Shown here piece after piece: positions 1 through 7,740 of a DNA stretch of 15,660 nucleotides. The notes beneath the pieces are model-generated. The model had not been told where the DNA came from. It saw nothing but the letters and a program-made list of their open reading frames with translations, and did no database searches. Within the stretch, counting starts at the first letter, position 1. Each line of letters opens with the position of its first letter. Origin of the DNA: Pavlovales sp. CCMP2436 (taxonomy: Eukaryota; Haptophyta; Pavlovophyceae; Pavlovales); contig MU631457.1 of NCBI GenBank assembly GCA_026770615.1, positions 78,743 through 94,402 of the forward strand, read 5' to 3'. Made by a program: the position numbers and the translations under genes.

Positions 1-161
1 ATGAACATTCAAATTTATAATATATATTGCGCGTATGCCAGTTTCATTACAAATGAATTCACACTTGTGATGAGTATGAAGTGAGGAGAAAGACCAGGCA
101 AGGTTAAGGGCAGAGGCAAAATGGTGATTCACAAATTTAATCAAAATGAAGATAAACGTAC

Positions 162-747
162 TTCTCCGGAAAGAGGAATTCGCCCCGTTTAATTTTGGCG
201 TTCATTTCGGCGTCCGTCTTGCCGTGGAAGGGGGGTACGCGCAGAGCAGGATGTGTACTGTTGAATAAATCAAAATATCACTAGATTATTAATCATGCTT
301 CAGACATTTTTTTTTTTTCAGCTTGGTTGCAATCTGCACTCAAGCAATCACACGCATACCACCTCTTCCCCCCCTCACCCCTCCCCCCTGTCCACACACA
401 CACACACACACACACACCATGTAATCGATCAAGCAGATTGCGGACTGCTCATTGCCTCCCCCCCTCCCTCTCTATTCCAATACATGCATCAAAAATATAA
501 GCAGAAATAGACGTACCGATTGTGCCCACTGCCCACATGTCGCACGCAGGCCCATAGTTGCGGCCGCCCTCGCCTGAATTGAATGGGGGGGAGGAGGGGG
601 GGGGTGTGTTAGTTGCGGCCGCCCTCGCCTGAATTGAATAAGGAGGGGGGGGGATCGAATGTGTTGTTTTGTTATTCCCGTTCTCATTTTCACTCATATT
701 TAGAGCGAGATCGCAGTATCAGGCTCGTACACCTTAGGGCTGCAAAT

Positions 748-781
<34 letters not shown>

Positions 782-2680
782 CTGCTCGGAGACGAAAGAT
801 GAGATGCGTACGGAGCCAAATTTAAAAACGCGCTCTCCACATTTCATTCTTTTTGTCTTATTATTGTACGCAGCAGGCAATGGGCGACGCAGCGCTCAGG
901 CCAGCACAACATTCAGAACAGTCAGACGCCAGCTTGAATCCCTATCAGTAGTATAGCCTAAAGGGCACCTGTCTCTCGCTCGGAGACCAAAACCTCCGGC
1001 GCGGCGTAGCCAGGTGTGCCACAACGCGTGTGCAGCATCTGTTTTATTATTTATAATAATTATTATTACCATCGTGTTATTATTCTTATTATCAGTATTA
1101 TTATTATGGCCTGTCACAACGCGTGTGCAGCATCTGTGGTGTCGCCGATGTTGTGATTGTTGTCGTTTTTGATGATGTCATTTTTGTTGATGCAGATGTT
1201 GGTATTGGAGTTGTCGCTGTCGCTGTTTTATTCAGGAGGGTCATGTTCGTGGCGGAGAGACGACGCGGGAAATAAGGTGGCGCATGAGACGACCGATGCG
1301 CTGACCTTCCCAAGTCATGCCCGTACGCCTTCCGCCTTCGGGCTGCAAGTCAGGGGGCGAAGAATTATTATTAAGAAAAAAACGTGGTTGCTATGAGACT
1401 CAAGAATCCACTGCAGTAAAGCACGCCGCAAAGGAATTAGCGAATCAAAAGAGAAAAGGATGCGCATTTCTTCTCCTTTTTTTAAAAAAGAGAAAAGGAT
1501 GCGCATTTCTTCTCCTTTTTTAAAAAAGAGAAAAGGATGCGCATTTCTTCTCCTTTTTAAAAAAAAGAGAAAAGGATGCGCATTTCTTCTCCTTTTTTAA
1601 AAAAAGAGAAAAGGATGTGCATTTCTTCTCCTGTTTAATTTTTTTTTAAAAGAGAGAAAAGAATGCGCATCTCTTCTCCTTTTTTAAAAAGAGAAAAGGA
1701 TGCGCATTTCTTCTCATTTTTTTAAAAAAGAGAAAAGGATGCGCATTTCTTCTCCTTTTTTTTGCGCATGCCGCGGCGCGGTGTCCATACTCTTTTTAAT
1801 TTAGATTTCTTTTTCGGAGAGGGGGGGGGTAGGGTAGGGGGGGCACCTGCTCTTTCCGGTCGGTGGTTGTGGCGTTGCCTGTGATGCGGCTCAGTCCGAA
1901 ATCCGTGATCTTGAGCTCGGCGTCGGGCCGCGGCGAGGAGAGGAGAATGTTCTCGGGCTGCAGTATGTAGCATTCACATTATTCAATTTAATATGGCATA
2001 GGATAACAGAGGGGAGAGGAGAATGTTCTCGGGTTGCGCGTAATTTAACAGAGTTCAATCTACTATAACATAAGATACTATCAAGAAGAGGAGAACATTC
2101 TCGGGCTGCGTGTGATGAATGTAATTGAATATACTATTGCATAAGATACTACAAGGAGAGCAAAATGTTCTCGGGCTGCGCGTAATTTAATATAACTCAG
2201 TATAATATAACATCCTACTCAAAGGAGAGGAGAATATTCTCGGGCTAGAATGTTCTACTCTGTTTTTATTCAATGTCACATAATTGAACATGCCTGCAGG
2301 TAAGAGAGGAGAGAGGGGGGGGGAGGGGGGGGCAGAAATTCTCGGACTGCATATAGTCTGTAAATATCTATAAAAATGTCCGGCCCCATAAACGGTCATA
2401 AATTAATTGGACATAACAGAATTGCGAGTGGGGGGGGGCAGGATGTCCACAGGTGAGCCACTTTATTAATATATAAATGTATATGTGATCCTTGACAGCC
2501 GTAAACTCCGTGTCATTTTGTTGTCCCTTTGTCGTATGTCCCCACACCCACGCTCTAAAGACAAGCGGCATAAAGATATCAAGGCTATACATACAAGAAG
2601 CGATATAAATATGCCGCCTACCGCTTAGGGCTCACGCTTAAAAAGGCACTAATAATAATAATAATAATAATTACAATTAC

Positions 2681-2711
<31 letters not shown>

Positions 2712-3264
2712 GTAATAATAATAGTACTACTACTACTACTACTACTAACAATAATAATAATACGGCAGCCCCACTCCTAAGCCCCACTCCTCGGCCCTAC
2801 CCTCAGCCCTGCTCCTGTGCCCTACTCAACAGCCCTGCCCCTGTGCCCCTCTGCCCCTGTGCCCTTACCATCAGCCCTGCTCCTGTGCCCTACTCAACAG
2901 CCCTGCCCCTGTGCCCCTCTGCCCCTGTGCCCCTACCCTCAGCCCTGCTCCTGTGCCCTACTCAACAGCCCTGCCCCTGTGCCCCTCTGCCCCTGTGCCC
3001 CTACCCTCAGCCCTGCTCCTGTGCCCTACTCAACAGCCCTGCCGCTGTGCCCCTCTGCCCCTGTGCCCCTACCCTCAGACCTGCGCCTGTGCCCCTGCGG
3101 CTGGGCCCTTTAGCTGATTCCTTCTCTAATGCCGTGCGCTCTCGTTTCCCCACGCTTGCGTGCGAAATATAGAGAGTAGCATCTCCTCCTCCCCCACGCG
3201 CCTAGTCTCAGCTTGTTCCATGACACCCCGCGACAAGACCACCGACGTTAGGGTATATTCTTGT

Positions 3265-3303
<39 letters not shown>

Positions 3304-4193
3304 TATATACATACATATACATATACCTATATACATATACCTGTATACACCACAATATATATGTATATGTATATGTATATGTATTGTATTATGTTATATT
3401 TATCTATCTATCTATCTATATGTATTACTATTATTATCACATTTAGAAACGCAGCTTGAGGTCGCGGTGTACGATGTATATATACATATATATATATTAT
3501 CATCACATTTAGAAACGCACCTTGAGGTCGCGGTGTACGATGTGCTTATCGTGCAGGTAGAGAACGGCGTTGAGCAGCTTGAAGGTGAAGTAGCGTGCAT
3601 CCTCCTGCAAGTCGCGGAATGGGGAGGGAAGAGGGGGTGGTTATAGCTCGGAGGCAAAGGGAGACAAGGGGGCGGACGCGGGGCAGGGGGGGGGCGGGGC
3701 AGGGGGGAGAGTTTGGGGAACATCGAGAAAGCCTGCGACGCAGCAGGCACAGCGCGGGGACAGGTAAGGAAGGGCGCGCGTCGCGCCGCCGAGCGCGCAT
3801 AGGGCAGCCGCGCACCTCGGTATACTTGCCGAGCGTGACGATCTTGTCGAAGAGCTCGCCGCCGGTGCAGAGCTCCATGACGAGGTAGAGCTTGGCGGCG
3901 GTCTCGTGCACGTCGTACAACCGCACGAGGTTGGGGTGCTCGATGGTGCGCAGCACGTCGATTTCTGCGTGTAGCATGTCCACCTTGTCCGTCGAGACGC
4001 GCGGCGGCTTCTTGACGATCTTGATGGCCACCTGCGCGCCCACCTTGAGCCCGTGCTGCGGCATCGCAAAGTTGCAGCTCGCCTGCACGACCTTGGCGAA
4101 GTTGCCCACGCCGAGCTTGCGCCCGACAGTGTAGAGAGACTCCACGTCGGTGTACCGCTCGCAGAACATCGGCCGCTCCTCCTCCGCGAGCAT
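162..4193 (-). CDS. CAMK-type Ser/Thr protein kinase, six exons, 3' end outside window
   Basis: Exons on the minus strand: 4193-3816, 3604-3521, 1957-1847, 1038-969, 573-517 and 257-162. All junctions are GT-AG and the reading frame joins through all six (phases 0, 0, 0, 1, 1), giving about 265 residues. The protein shows a glycine loop GVGNFAKV (28-35), VAIK lysine 58, alpha-C Glu 77, catalytic HRDLKPEN (150-157, split by an intron between K and P), DFG (173-175), CGTPGYAAPE (197-206), the subdomain IX motif CDMWAVG with Asp 226, then ILLCAYPPFHG. This order and the GTPGYAAPE and PPFHG motifs are typical of CaMK/CDPK-like kinases. The catalytic residues are intact, so an active kinase is expected; substrate is unknown. 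The end of the C-lobe and any calmodulin-binding or EF-hand region would lie left of position 162; I see no further exon in 1-161. Start chosen is the first ATG (4193); an upstream in-frame TTG at 4217 is not needed. Introns 2 and 3 are long and packed with repeats. Confidence 0.93.
391..418. repeat. (CA)n microsatellite in kinase intron 5
   Basis: A run of CA dinucleotides lies in the intron between kinase exons 5 and 6. The rest of that intron (258-516) is C-rich on the plus strand near the repeat and shows no other recognisable element. Confidence 0.9.
556..639. repeat. 55-bp tandem duplication of the exon 5 acceptor edge
   Basis: A 29-base stretch covering the last intron bases (ending TTCAG on the minus strand) and the first 18 bases of kinase exon 5 occurs at 556-584 and again, identically, at 611-639. 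The 556-584 copy continues into the true exon (573-517). The 611-639 copy sits upstream in the intron and stops after the GEGGRN-encoding edge. Both copies are preceded on the minus strand by a C-rich tract. Confidence 0.9.
749..779 (+). repeat. Poly(A) tract of 31 bases, following a repeat-like 3' end
   Basis: Thirty-one A residues follow a segment (about 721-748) that resembles the end of the dispersed repeats at 1244-1376 and 8188-8316 (shared pattern CGTAC-CCTT-GGGCTGCAA-TC). It lies in kinase intron 4. It could be the tail of a retroposed short element or simple poly(A) expansion; the match is short, so the first reading is tentative. Confidence 0.6.
1021..1137. repeat. Duplicated exon 4 acceptor edge
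   Basis: Twenty-two bases spanning the acceptor AG and the first codons of kinase exon 4 (MLHTRC) at 1021-1042 are repeated exactly at 1116-1137, further upstream in the intron on the minus strand. An AT-rich ATT/ATA-rich spacer separates them. The copy keeps its AG acceptor but diverges after six codons and soon reaches a stop. Confidence 0.88.
1244..1376 (+). repeat. Dispersed repeat, copy A
   Basis: This segment aligns along its length with 8188-8316 in the same orientation, with scattered substitutions and a 6-base insertion (duplicated CTTCCG-like step) in this copy. The shared core includes GATGCGCTGACC, TCATGCCCGTACGCCTT and TTCGGGCTGCAAGTC. It lies within kinase intron 3. The pair suggests a short interspersed element of unknown class; no terminal inverted repeats or target-site duplication were found. 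Confidence 0.8.
1451..1764. repeat. 39-bp near-palindromic tandem array, eight copies
   Basis: Eight units have the core ATGCGCAT (one copy ATGTGCAT) centred in near-dyad sequence of the form GAGAAAAGG-ATGCGCAT-TTCTTCTCC, separated by T/A runs. Cores start at 1460, 1499, 1537, 1576, 1615, 1663, 1700 and 1739, so the usual period is 37-39 with one 48-base step. It lies in kinase intron 3 and encodes nothing. The A/T joints vary in length while the core is conserved. Confidence 0.95.
1937..2350. repeat. About 70-bp tandem array carrying copies of the exon 3 acceptor edge
   Basis: The start of kinase exon 3 (minus-strand CCCGAGAACATTCTCCTC, encoding PENILL) with adjoining intron recurs upstream in the intron. 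The plus-strand mark TTCTCGGG is at 1950 (true exon), 2026, 2098, 2168, 2237 and 2339 (last as TTCTCGGA), spaced 76, 72, 70, 69 and 102 bases. Linker sequence (TAATTTAATATAACT..., CATAAGATACTA) is also shared, so this is a true tandem array. Copies at 2098, 2168, 2237 and 2339 keep AG before the exon-like edge; the copy at 2026 has AA. Confidence 0.93.
2647..2762. repeat. Compound triplet microsatellite (AAT/TAC)n
   Basis: Runs of ATA/AAT triplets with interruptions, then a TAC run, then AAT again, inside kinase intron 2. The stretch before it (2351-2646) is unremarkable intron with a G tract near 2431-2440 and no gene. Confidence 0.9.
2807..3078. repeat. 68-bp C-rich minisatellite, four copies
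   Basis: Four head-to-tail copies begin at 2807, 2875, 2943 and 3011. Each starts CCCTGCTCCTGTGCCCTA and ends in CTACCCTCAG or a near form. Internally the unit is itself built from CCCTGCCCCTGTG-like steps. It lies in kinase intron 2; the plus-strand open frames through it are Pro/Cys/Leu-rich by-products of the repeat. The transcript of the kinase would carry the G-rich complement. Degenerate unit-like sequence flanks it at 2768-2806 and 3079-3110. 3111-3260 holds nothing I can name. Confidence 0.95.
3266..3434. repeat. Compound CA / TA / TATG / TATC microsatellite block
   Basis: A (CA)n run at about 3268-3300 is followed by ATAC/TATATG-rich sequence and a TATC run near 3400-3420. All lie in kinase intron 2, next to the exon 2 donor duplication. 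Confidence 0.88.
3434..3543. repeat. 66-bp tandem duplication of the exon 2 donor edge
   Basis: About 44 bases covering the end of kinase exon 2 (HIVHRDLK) and the start of intron 2 occur at 3500-3543 (true junction, minus strand AAG|GTGCGT) and again at 3434-3477 with a 66-base offset. The intronic copy reads AAGCTGCGT on the minus strand: the first base of its donor GT is changed (plus 3520 C versus 3454 G), while the surrounding exon-like and intron-like sequence matches almost perfectly. Confidence 0.92.
3676..3715 (+). other. G-rich tract, possible quadruplex-forming sequence
   Basis: Several G runs of three to ten bases (GGGGCAGGGGGGGGGCGGGG pattern) lie in kinase intron 1 (3605-3815). 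On the transcribed kinase pre-mRNA this is a C-rich tract upstream of the exon 2 acceptor and may act as its pyrimidine tract. Similar G tracts occur at 586-606, 1819-1843 and 2308-2332. Confidence 0.55.
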
Positions 4194-4410
4194 CCTCCCT
4201 GGCCGCTCCACTTCCAACTAGGCTACCAACTAGGTCCAGGTAACCCTCTCCGCACCGGACCGGCGACAAGGGGGCGTGCGACCGGACAACTAGACAGTCC
4301 GTCAAGATGAAGTCCGACTCAAACTCGGAAGTCAAGGTTGACTCACGGACTCGTCAGAACTTCCAAGTCTGAGCCTCTCCCTGCGTCTTCCACCGCCTCC
4401 GCTCCGGGCT
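4194..4410. promoter_or_regulatory. Shared upstream region of two divergent genes
   Basis: The 217 bases separate the start codons of the kinase (minus) and the Coq11-like gene (plus), so promoters of both must lie or overlap here. A short direct repeat of CCAACTAGG occurs near 4213-4231. No clear TATA box is visible. The placement is an inference from the head-to-head arrangement. Confidence 0.5.
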
Positions 4411-5294
4411 ATGAGCAAGCGCCACGCGCTCATCGTCTTTGGCGGCAACGGCTTTGTCGGCAGCGCAGTGTGCGCCGCCGCCGTCCGGCGCAGCGTGCCG
4501 GTCATCTCGGTCTCGCGCTCCGGCGTCAGACCGGCACACCTACAAGGCGGCAACGGCTGCTGGACGGACAGCGTCCGCTGGGAGAAGGTGAGTGCGTGCG
4601 CGCAGGTCCCCGGGCGCGGCGAAGAGCCACCCAGTGGCATGCACGGTGCGACCGGGGGCGTGCGCTCACCGACTCTCCGGGCGCGACCCCTCATCCCCCA
4701 CAGGGCGACGTGCTTAACCCGGCGAGCTACACCAAGCTCCTCGGCGAGGCCTCGGCGGTTGTTGTGAGCGTGGGCACGCCGCCCGTCCCCACGTCCGATG
4801 TGGCCTGGCAGCGCCGAATGAACGGCGAGACGGGCGTGGTCGTGGCGCGCACAGCGCGCGCGGCGGGTGTCGCGCGGCTCGTGATGGTGAACGCGTCGAT
4901 GCCGGCGTGGCTTGACATTGTGGCGGGCGGGTACGCGCAAGGAAAGCGCGATGCTGAGGCCGCCGCGGCGGCCTTTGTGCTCCAGCGACCCAAGGCGCTC
5001 GCGGTGGTCCTCAAGCCACCAGCAATTTATGGCACCCGGCACGAAGTGACGCCTCTCGGAATCCTGCCGATCCCGCTCGGGCTCCTCCTCGGGCCCGTCA
5101 GCGCACTCCTCAGGTTGTTCTCGGGCGTGACGAGCAAGCTGCGCGCTGCGGCGCCCTACGCGTTTGAGGGCGTTCTTTTCGCGCCTGTGCACGTCGAGTC
5201 GGTTGCCAGCGCGGCGGTCTCGCACGCGCTCGACACGCTGGCTGACGGCGAGGTGCTCGTCGTGGGCCCTGAGGCGCTGCTCACGTTCAGCTAG
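4411..5294 (+). CDS. NAD(P)-binding Rossmann (atypical SDR) protein, Coq11/YLR290C-like
   Basis: Two exons, 4411-4587 and 4704-5294, join in frame (phase 0) over a 116-base intron with GTGAGT donor and CCCCACAG acceptor, giving 255 residues. The N-terminus LIVFGGNGFVGSAV holds a GxxGxxG dinucleotide-binding loop at 11-17, followed by a beta strand VISVSRSG typical of the extended/atypical SDR group. YAQGK at 136-140 matches the YxxxK active-site pattern, and KPPAIYGTRHE (163-173) is the usual motif after it. The layout (GGNGF-G, SVSRSG, W...V.W..GD) is that of the mitochondrial Coq11/YLR290C family linked to coenzyme Q biosynthesis; a related NDUFA9-like or NmrA-like reductase is the main alternative. 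The start is the first ATG and opens straight into the Rossmann strand, so a cleavable mitochondrial presequence is not evident. It is head-to-head with the kinase. Confidence 0.85.
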
Positions 5295-5755
5295 CAGCTC
5301 GCTTGCTCGCGCGTGGCAGAGTTGAGCTGATGGAGTGGGTTCTGAGTTCTTACACGTGAATCATGGGTTCTTACAGTTGACTCTGCTTCCTTCGGATATG
5401 CTTCCTGCGGCCGCCGCGGCGCGTGCGCTCGCAGCGTCGCGATTCTGCTTCTACTTTATTACAACAATGTCATTTTTTTTTAGTGGTGATCAAGCAGCGC
5501 AGGCGAAGCTGACTCAGACCCGCTGGAACGGCGGATTCACTTGTAAAAGTGACGTCGTTATGAACCAACCGGACGACGAGAGGATTCGAGCGGAATAAAT
5601 TTACATAACATGTGTTACATACAGTTGTAGTCCAAAAACCCATAACGTAAGGAGCCACAAATAACAAACGGAAAAGTGAAGAACGCCCAGCCAAAAGAGA
5701 AAAACACGATCCAGCACCAAAACACTAGAACAAAAACCAGCAGAAACACACAGGG
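5295..5755. other. Intergenic, no gene recognised
   Basis: Downstream of the Coq11-like gene the sequence drops in GC and contains only short chance frames. It must include the 3' UTR of that gene. No repeat, RNA gene or conserved protein was recognised. Confidence 0.6.
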
Positions 5756-5910
5756 CCGGCTCTTAGAAAAGGCGTAACGTACGGGGAATATCCGTGGGGC
5801 CCCGTGGGCCCCCGGGGCCCCCGGGCTATGTGACAAGTTAGTTATATGTTAGTCACATAGGCGCCTCCGGCGGGGCCCCCGGGGGCCCTGCGGGGCTTTC
5901 TAAGAGCCGG
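5756..5910. mobile_element. 155-bp foldback MITE with 8-bp target-site duplication
   Basis: The ends are perfect 14-base inverted repeats, CCGGCTCTTAGAAA (5756-5769) and its complement (5897-5910). Both are flanked by the identical octamer ACACAGGG (5748-5755 and 5911-5918), an 8-bp target-site duplication. Inside, GC-rich arms of GGGCCCCCGG-type sequence face each other and a central ATGTGAC...GTCACAT stem surrounds an AT-rich loop, so nearly the whole element can fold on itself. There is no coding capacity. The 8-bp duplication fits the hAT superfamily, whose transposase would have to be supplied elsewhere; the terminal bases are not the classic CAG, so class assignment is tentative. Confidence 0.88.
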
Positions 5911-5971
5911 ACACAGGGCAAGGCCGCCGCCTAGACAACGCGGAGCCGCACCCTTCCTAAGACAAGGAATA

Positions 5972-6262
5972 TGTCGGACTGCGGGTTGAAGCGAGTCGAG
6001 TTAGGGACGTTGGTCACCGGTACGCGAGTACCGGGAGCAGCGCTCAGTCTATCTGGGAGTGAAGTCCACATTGGCGAAGTGAAGACGAGCTGTGTCACAA
6101 GGTCTCTTAGTACGTAAGAGACCCTGACAAGAGCGCTGAAGAGGCGTCGAGAGCAGCCGTGGACGATTCGAGACGGCAGCTGGGCCCGGGATATTAAAAT
6201 CCGGGCAGTCCGATAGCGAACCGGACAGAGCCAAAGTGTATTAAACACTTGGGCTCCCGATA
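5972..6262 (-). repeat. 3' LTR
   Basis: This is the 3' long terminal repeat of the element at 5972-8031. It ends CA at 5973-5972 and begins TATCGGGAGCC at 6262 just after the purine tract. It contains three perfect or near-perfect stem-loops (see findings). Confidence 0.92.
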
Positions 6263-6271
6263 CCCTCCCTC
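6263..6271 (-). other. Polypurine tract
   Basis: GAGGGAGGG on the minus strand directly abuts the start of the 3' LTR, the position where plus-strand DNA synthesis is primed in LTR elements. Confidence 0.75.
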
Positions 6272-6375
6272 AATCTGGACGGGATCACGTTCAGGTTGAA
6301 GGAACTGGTACAGCTTGTGCTTGTAGTCGGTGAAAATCCCCCCCCCCGATGGATGGGGAAACCGATGGCGGCCGT

Positions 6376-6624
6376 CTACATGCCGAGGAGCGTGCGGCGG
6401 TGCTGCAGGAAGAGCTTGGGGCCGAGGGGCTTGGTCATGATGTCGGCGACGTTGTCGAGGCCGCTGATAAAAAACAGCTTGATGATGCCGTTCTTGACGA
6501 GGTCGCGGATCCAGTGGAATTTGATGTCCACGTGCTTGGTCCGGCGGTGCACGATGTCGTTCTTGGACAAGTTGATGCACGAAACGTTGTTCTCGCCGAC
6601 AGGCGTGGCCGTAGTTTGCAGGAT
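6376..6624 (-). pseudogene. C-terminal relic of copia polyprotein (RNase H end)
   Basis: The frame after an in-frame TAG (6627-6625) reads through VGENNVSCINLSKN, HRRTKHVDIKFHWIRD, NGIIKL and NVADIMTKPLG to a stop at 6376. This is the conserved end of Ty1/copia RNase H (HxRTKHID..., ADxxTKPL). Only about 82 residues remain and no start or catalytic acidic residues are present, so it is a fragment. It retains a clean frame up to the natural stop, suggesting loss of the rest by deletion rather than long decay. Confidence 0.9.
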
Positions 6625-6798
6625 CTAGTACAACTTAAGCTGGTTGATGAACCTTCGCTCAACGCGCTGCCGACGTTTGTCAACGCGCAGCCGTTTCCAA
6701 CACGCTCGCCGCTCCACGCGCCCACAGCACTTACACGCTGCCGCCGCACTGCGCGCGCTCGCTGCGCTACGCCGCGCGGGACGCGCGCTCGCGCCCAT

Positions 6799-7095
6799 CA
6801 TCGGCAAGACGCTGCCGTCGACAACTCCACCGGCTACAACGCCGCCGTCGAGATCTTAATCGGCAAGACGCCGTCCCCCATCACCGGCAAGACGCCGCTC
6901 GTCAACAACTCCACCGGCCTCCCGCCGCTGCCGACATCTTTACCGGCAAGACGCCGCTCGTCAACAACTCCACCGGCCTCCCGCCGCTGCCGACATCTTT
7001 ACCGGCAAGACGCCATCCCCCATCATCGGCAAAACGCTGCCGTCGACCCGGCTACACCGCCACCGTCGACATCTCATCCGGCTTCCCGCCGCTTA
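6799..7095. repeat. 59-bp minisatellite inside the retroelement
   Basis: Two exact 59-base units at 6883-6941 and 6942-7000 (starting ACCGGCAAGACGCCGCTCGT) are flanked by degenerate copies sharing CGGCAAGACG, CAACTCCACCGG and CCGACATCT-like steps from about 6799 to 7095. A period of 59 is not a multiple of three, so it does not encode a repeated peptide. The surrounding interior (6625-7740) otherwise shows no recognisable protein. Confidence 0.85.
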
Positions 7096-7722
7096 TCACC
7101 GCTGTTTCCCCCTTCGACAAGGAGGGGGTTTTCTCATCAAGCTCCCCCTCGGCCTACGTTAGACGAGCGAGTGTGATGGCGAGGGCAAGGTGATGAGTCT
7201 TGGCCGAGATGAGCCAGAAGGTGCCGCTGGATAATCAGTCCAGTAGGCCTTCGATGAGGATGTTCGAGCTCGCGCGGCAAGTAGGCGGCGCGGGAGAGCG
7301 GGTCGGTGCCCACTTTGAAGTCGACGAGAGGGGAAGGTCTCGTCGAGTGCTCTCGGACATGATGAGCGTGAACGAGAGCAGGCCGAGCTTGTGTCGAGAG
7401 CTGGCCGAGGCCCGCGCGACGGGGAGATCGCGCGGGCGAGCCCTTGTAGGCGACGTGTGCACTGTGCATGCAGTACGTGGTCTGGATCGTTGTCTTGACG
7501 ACGCTGTGCGCGTGCGTGATGCGAAATGACGCGAGGAGGGCGATGGCGGCGTGGCCGCCGTGACCGATGTGCGAGCGCGGCTGTCGAGGCCGGTGTACGC
7601 GCGCGGCCCTTGAGGCCGAAGGTAACATCTGCGAGATGTGAATCTGTGTGAATCTGCGAGATGTCCTTGTCGTCCGTTGACGACGATCACGTGGAAAGTG
7701 AGCGGCTTCTTGGAGACCAGCG

Positions 7723-7740
7723 AGCCCTGAAGGTTCACCA
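7723..7740 (-). other. Candidate primer-binding site
   Basis: The interior begins TGGTGAACCTTCAGGGC on the minus strand, immediately after the CA end of the 5' LTR. TGG is the complement of a tRNA CCA end. I cannot assign the tRNA. Confidence 0.5.

Noticed and set aside
1..161. A seventh kinase exon
   Set aside because: No segment matching the rest of the kinase C-lobe with proper splice sites was found; the next exon is probably beyond the edge.
1451..1764. CRISPR-like array
   Set aside because: The units are contiguous and near-identical with no unique spacers, and the context is a eukaryotic intron.
2817..3172. Three overlapping Pro/Cys/Leu repeat ORFs
   Set aside because: They are products of the 68-bp minisatellite in a kinase intron, readable in several frames, with no independent sign of coding.
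3605..3815. Coding extension of kinase exon 1
   Set aside because: The frame stays open past 3816 but loses kinase similarity at once; splicing to 3604 restores GKYTE-EDARYFTFKLL.
4194..4217. Kinase start at 4217
   Set aside because: The codon there is TTG; the first ATG is at 4193 and lies comfortably upstream of the kinase domain.
6349..7176. 275-codon plus-strand frame
   Set aside because: It begins opposite the RNase H relic and continues through the 59-bp minisatellite, whose period breaks any peptide repeat.
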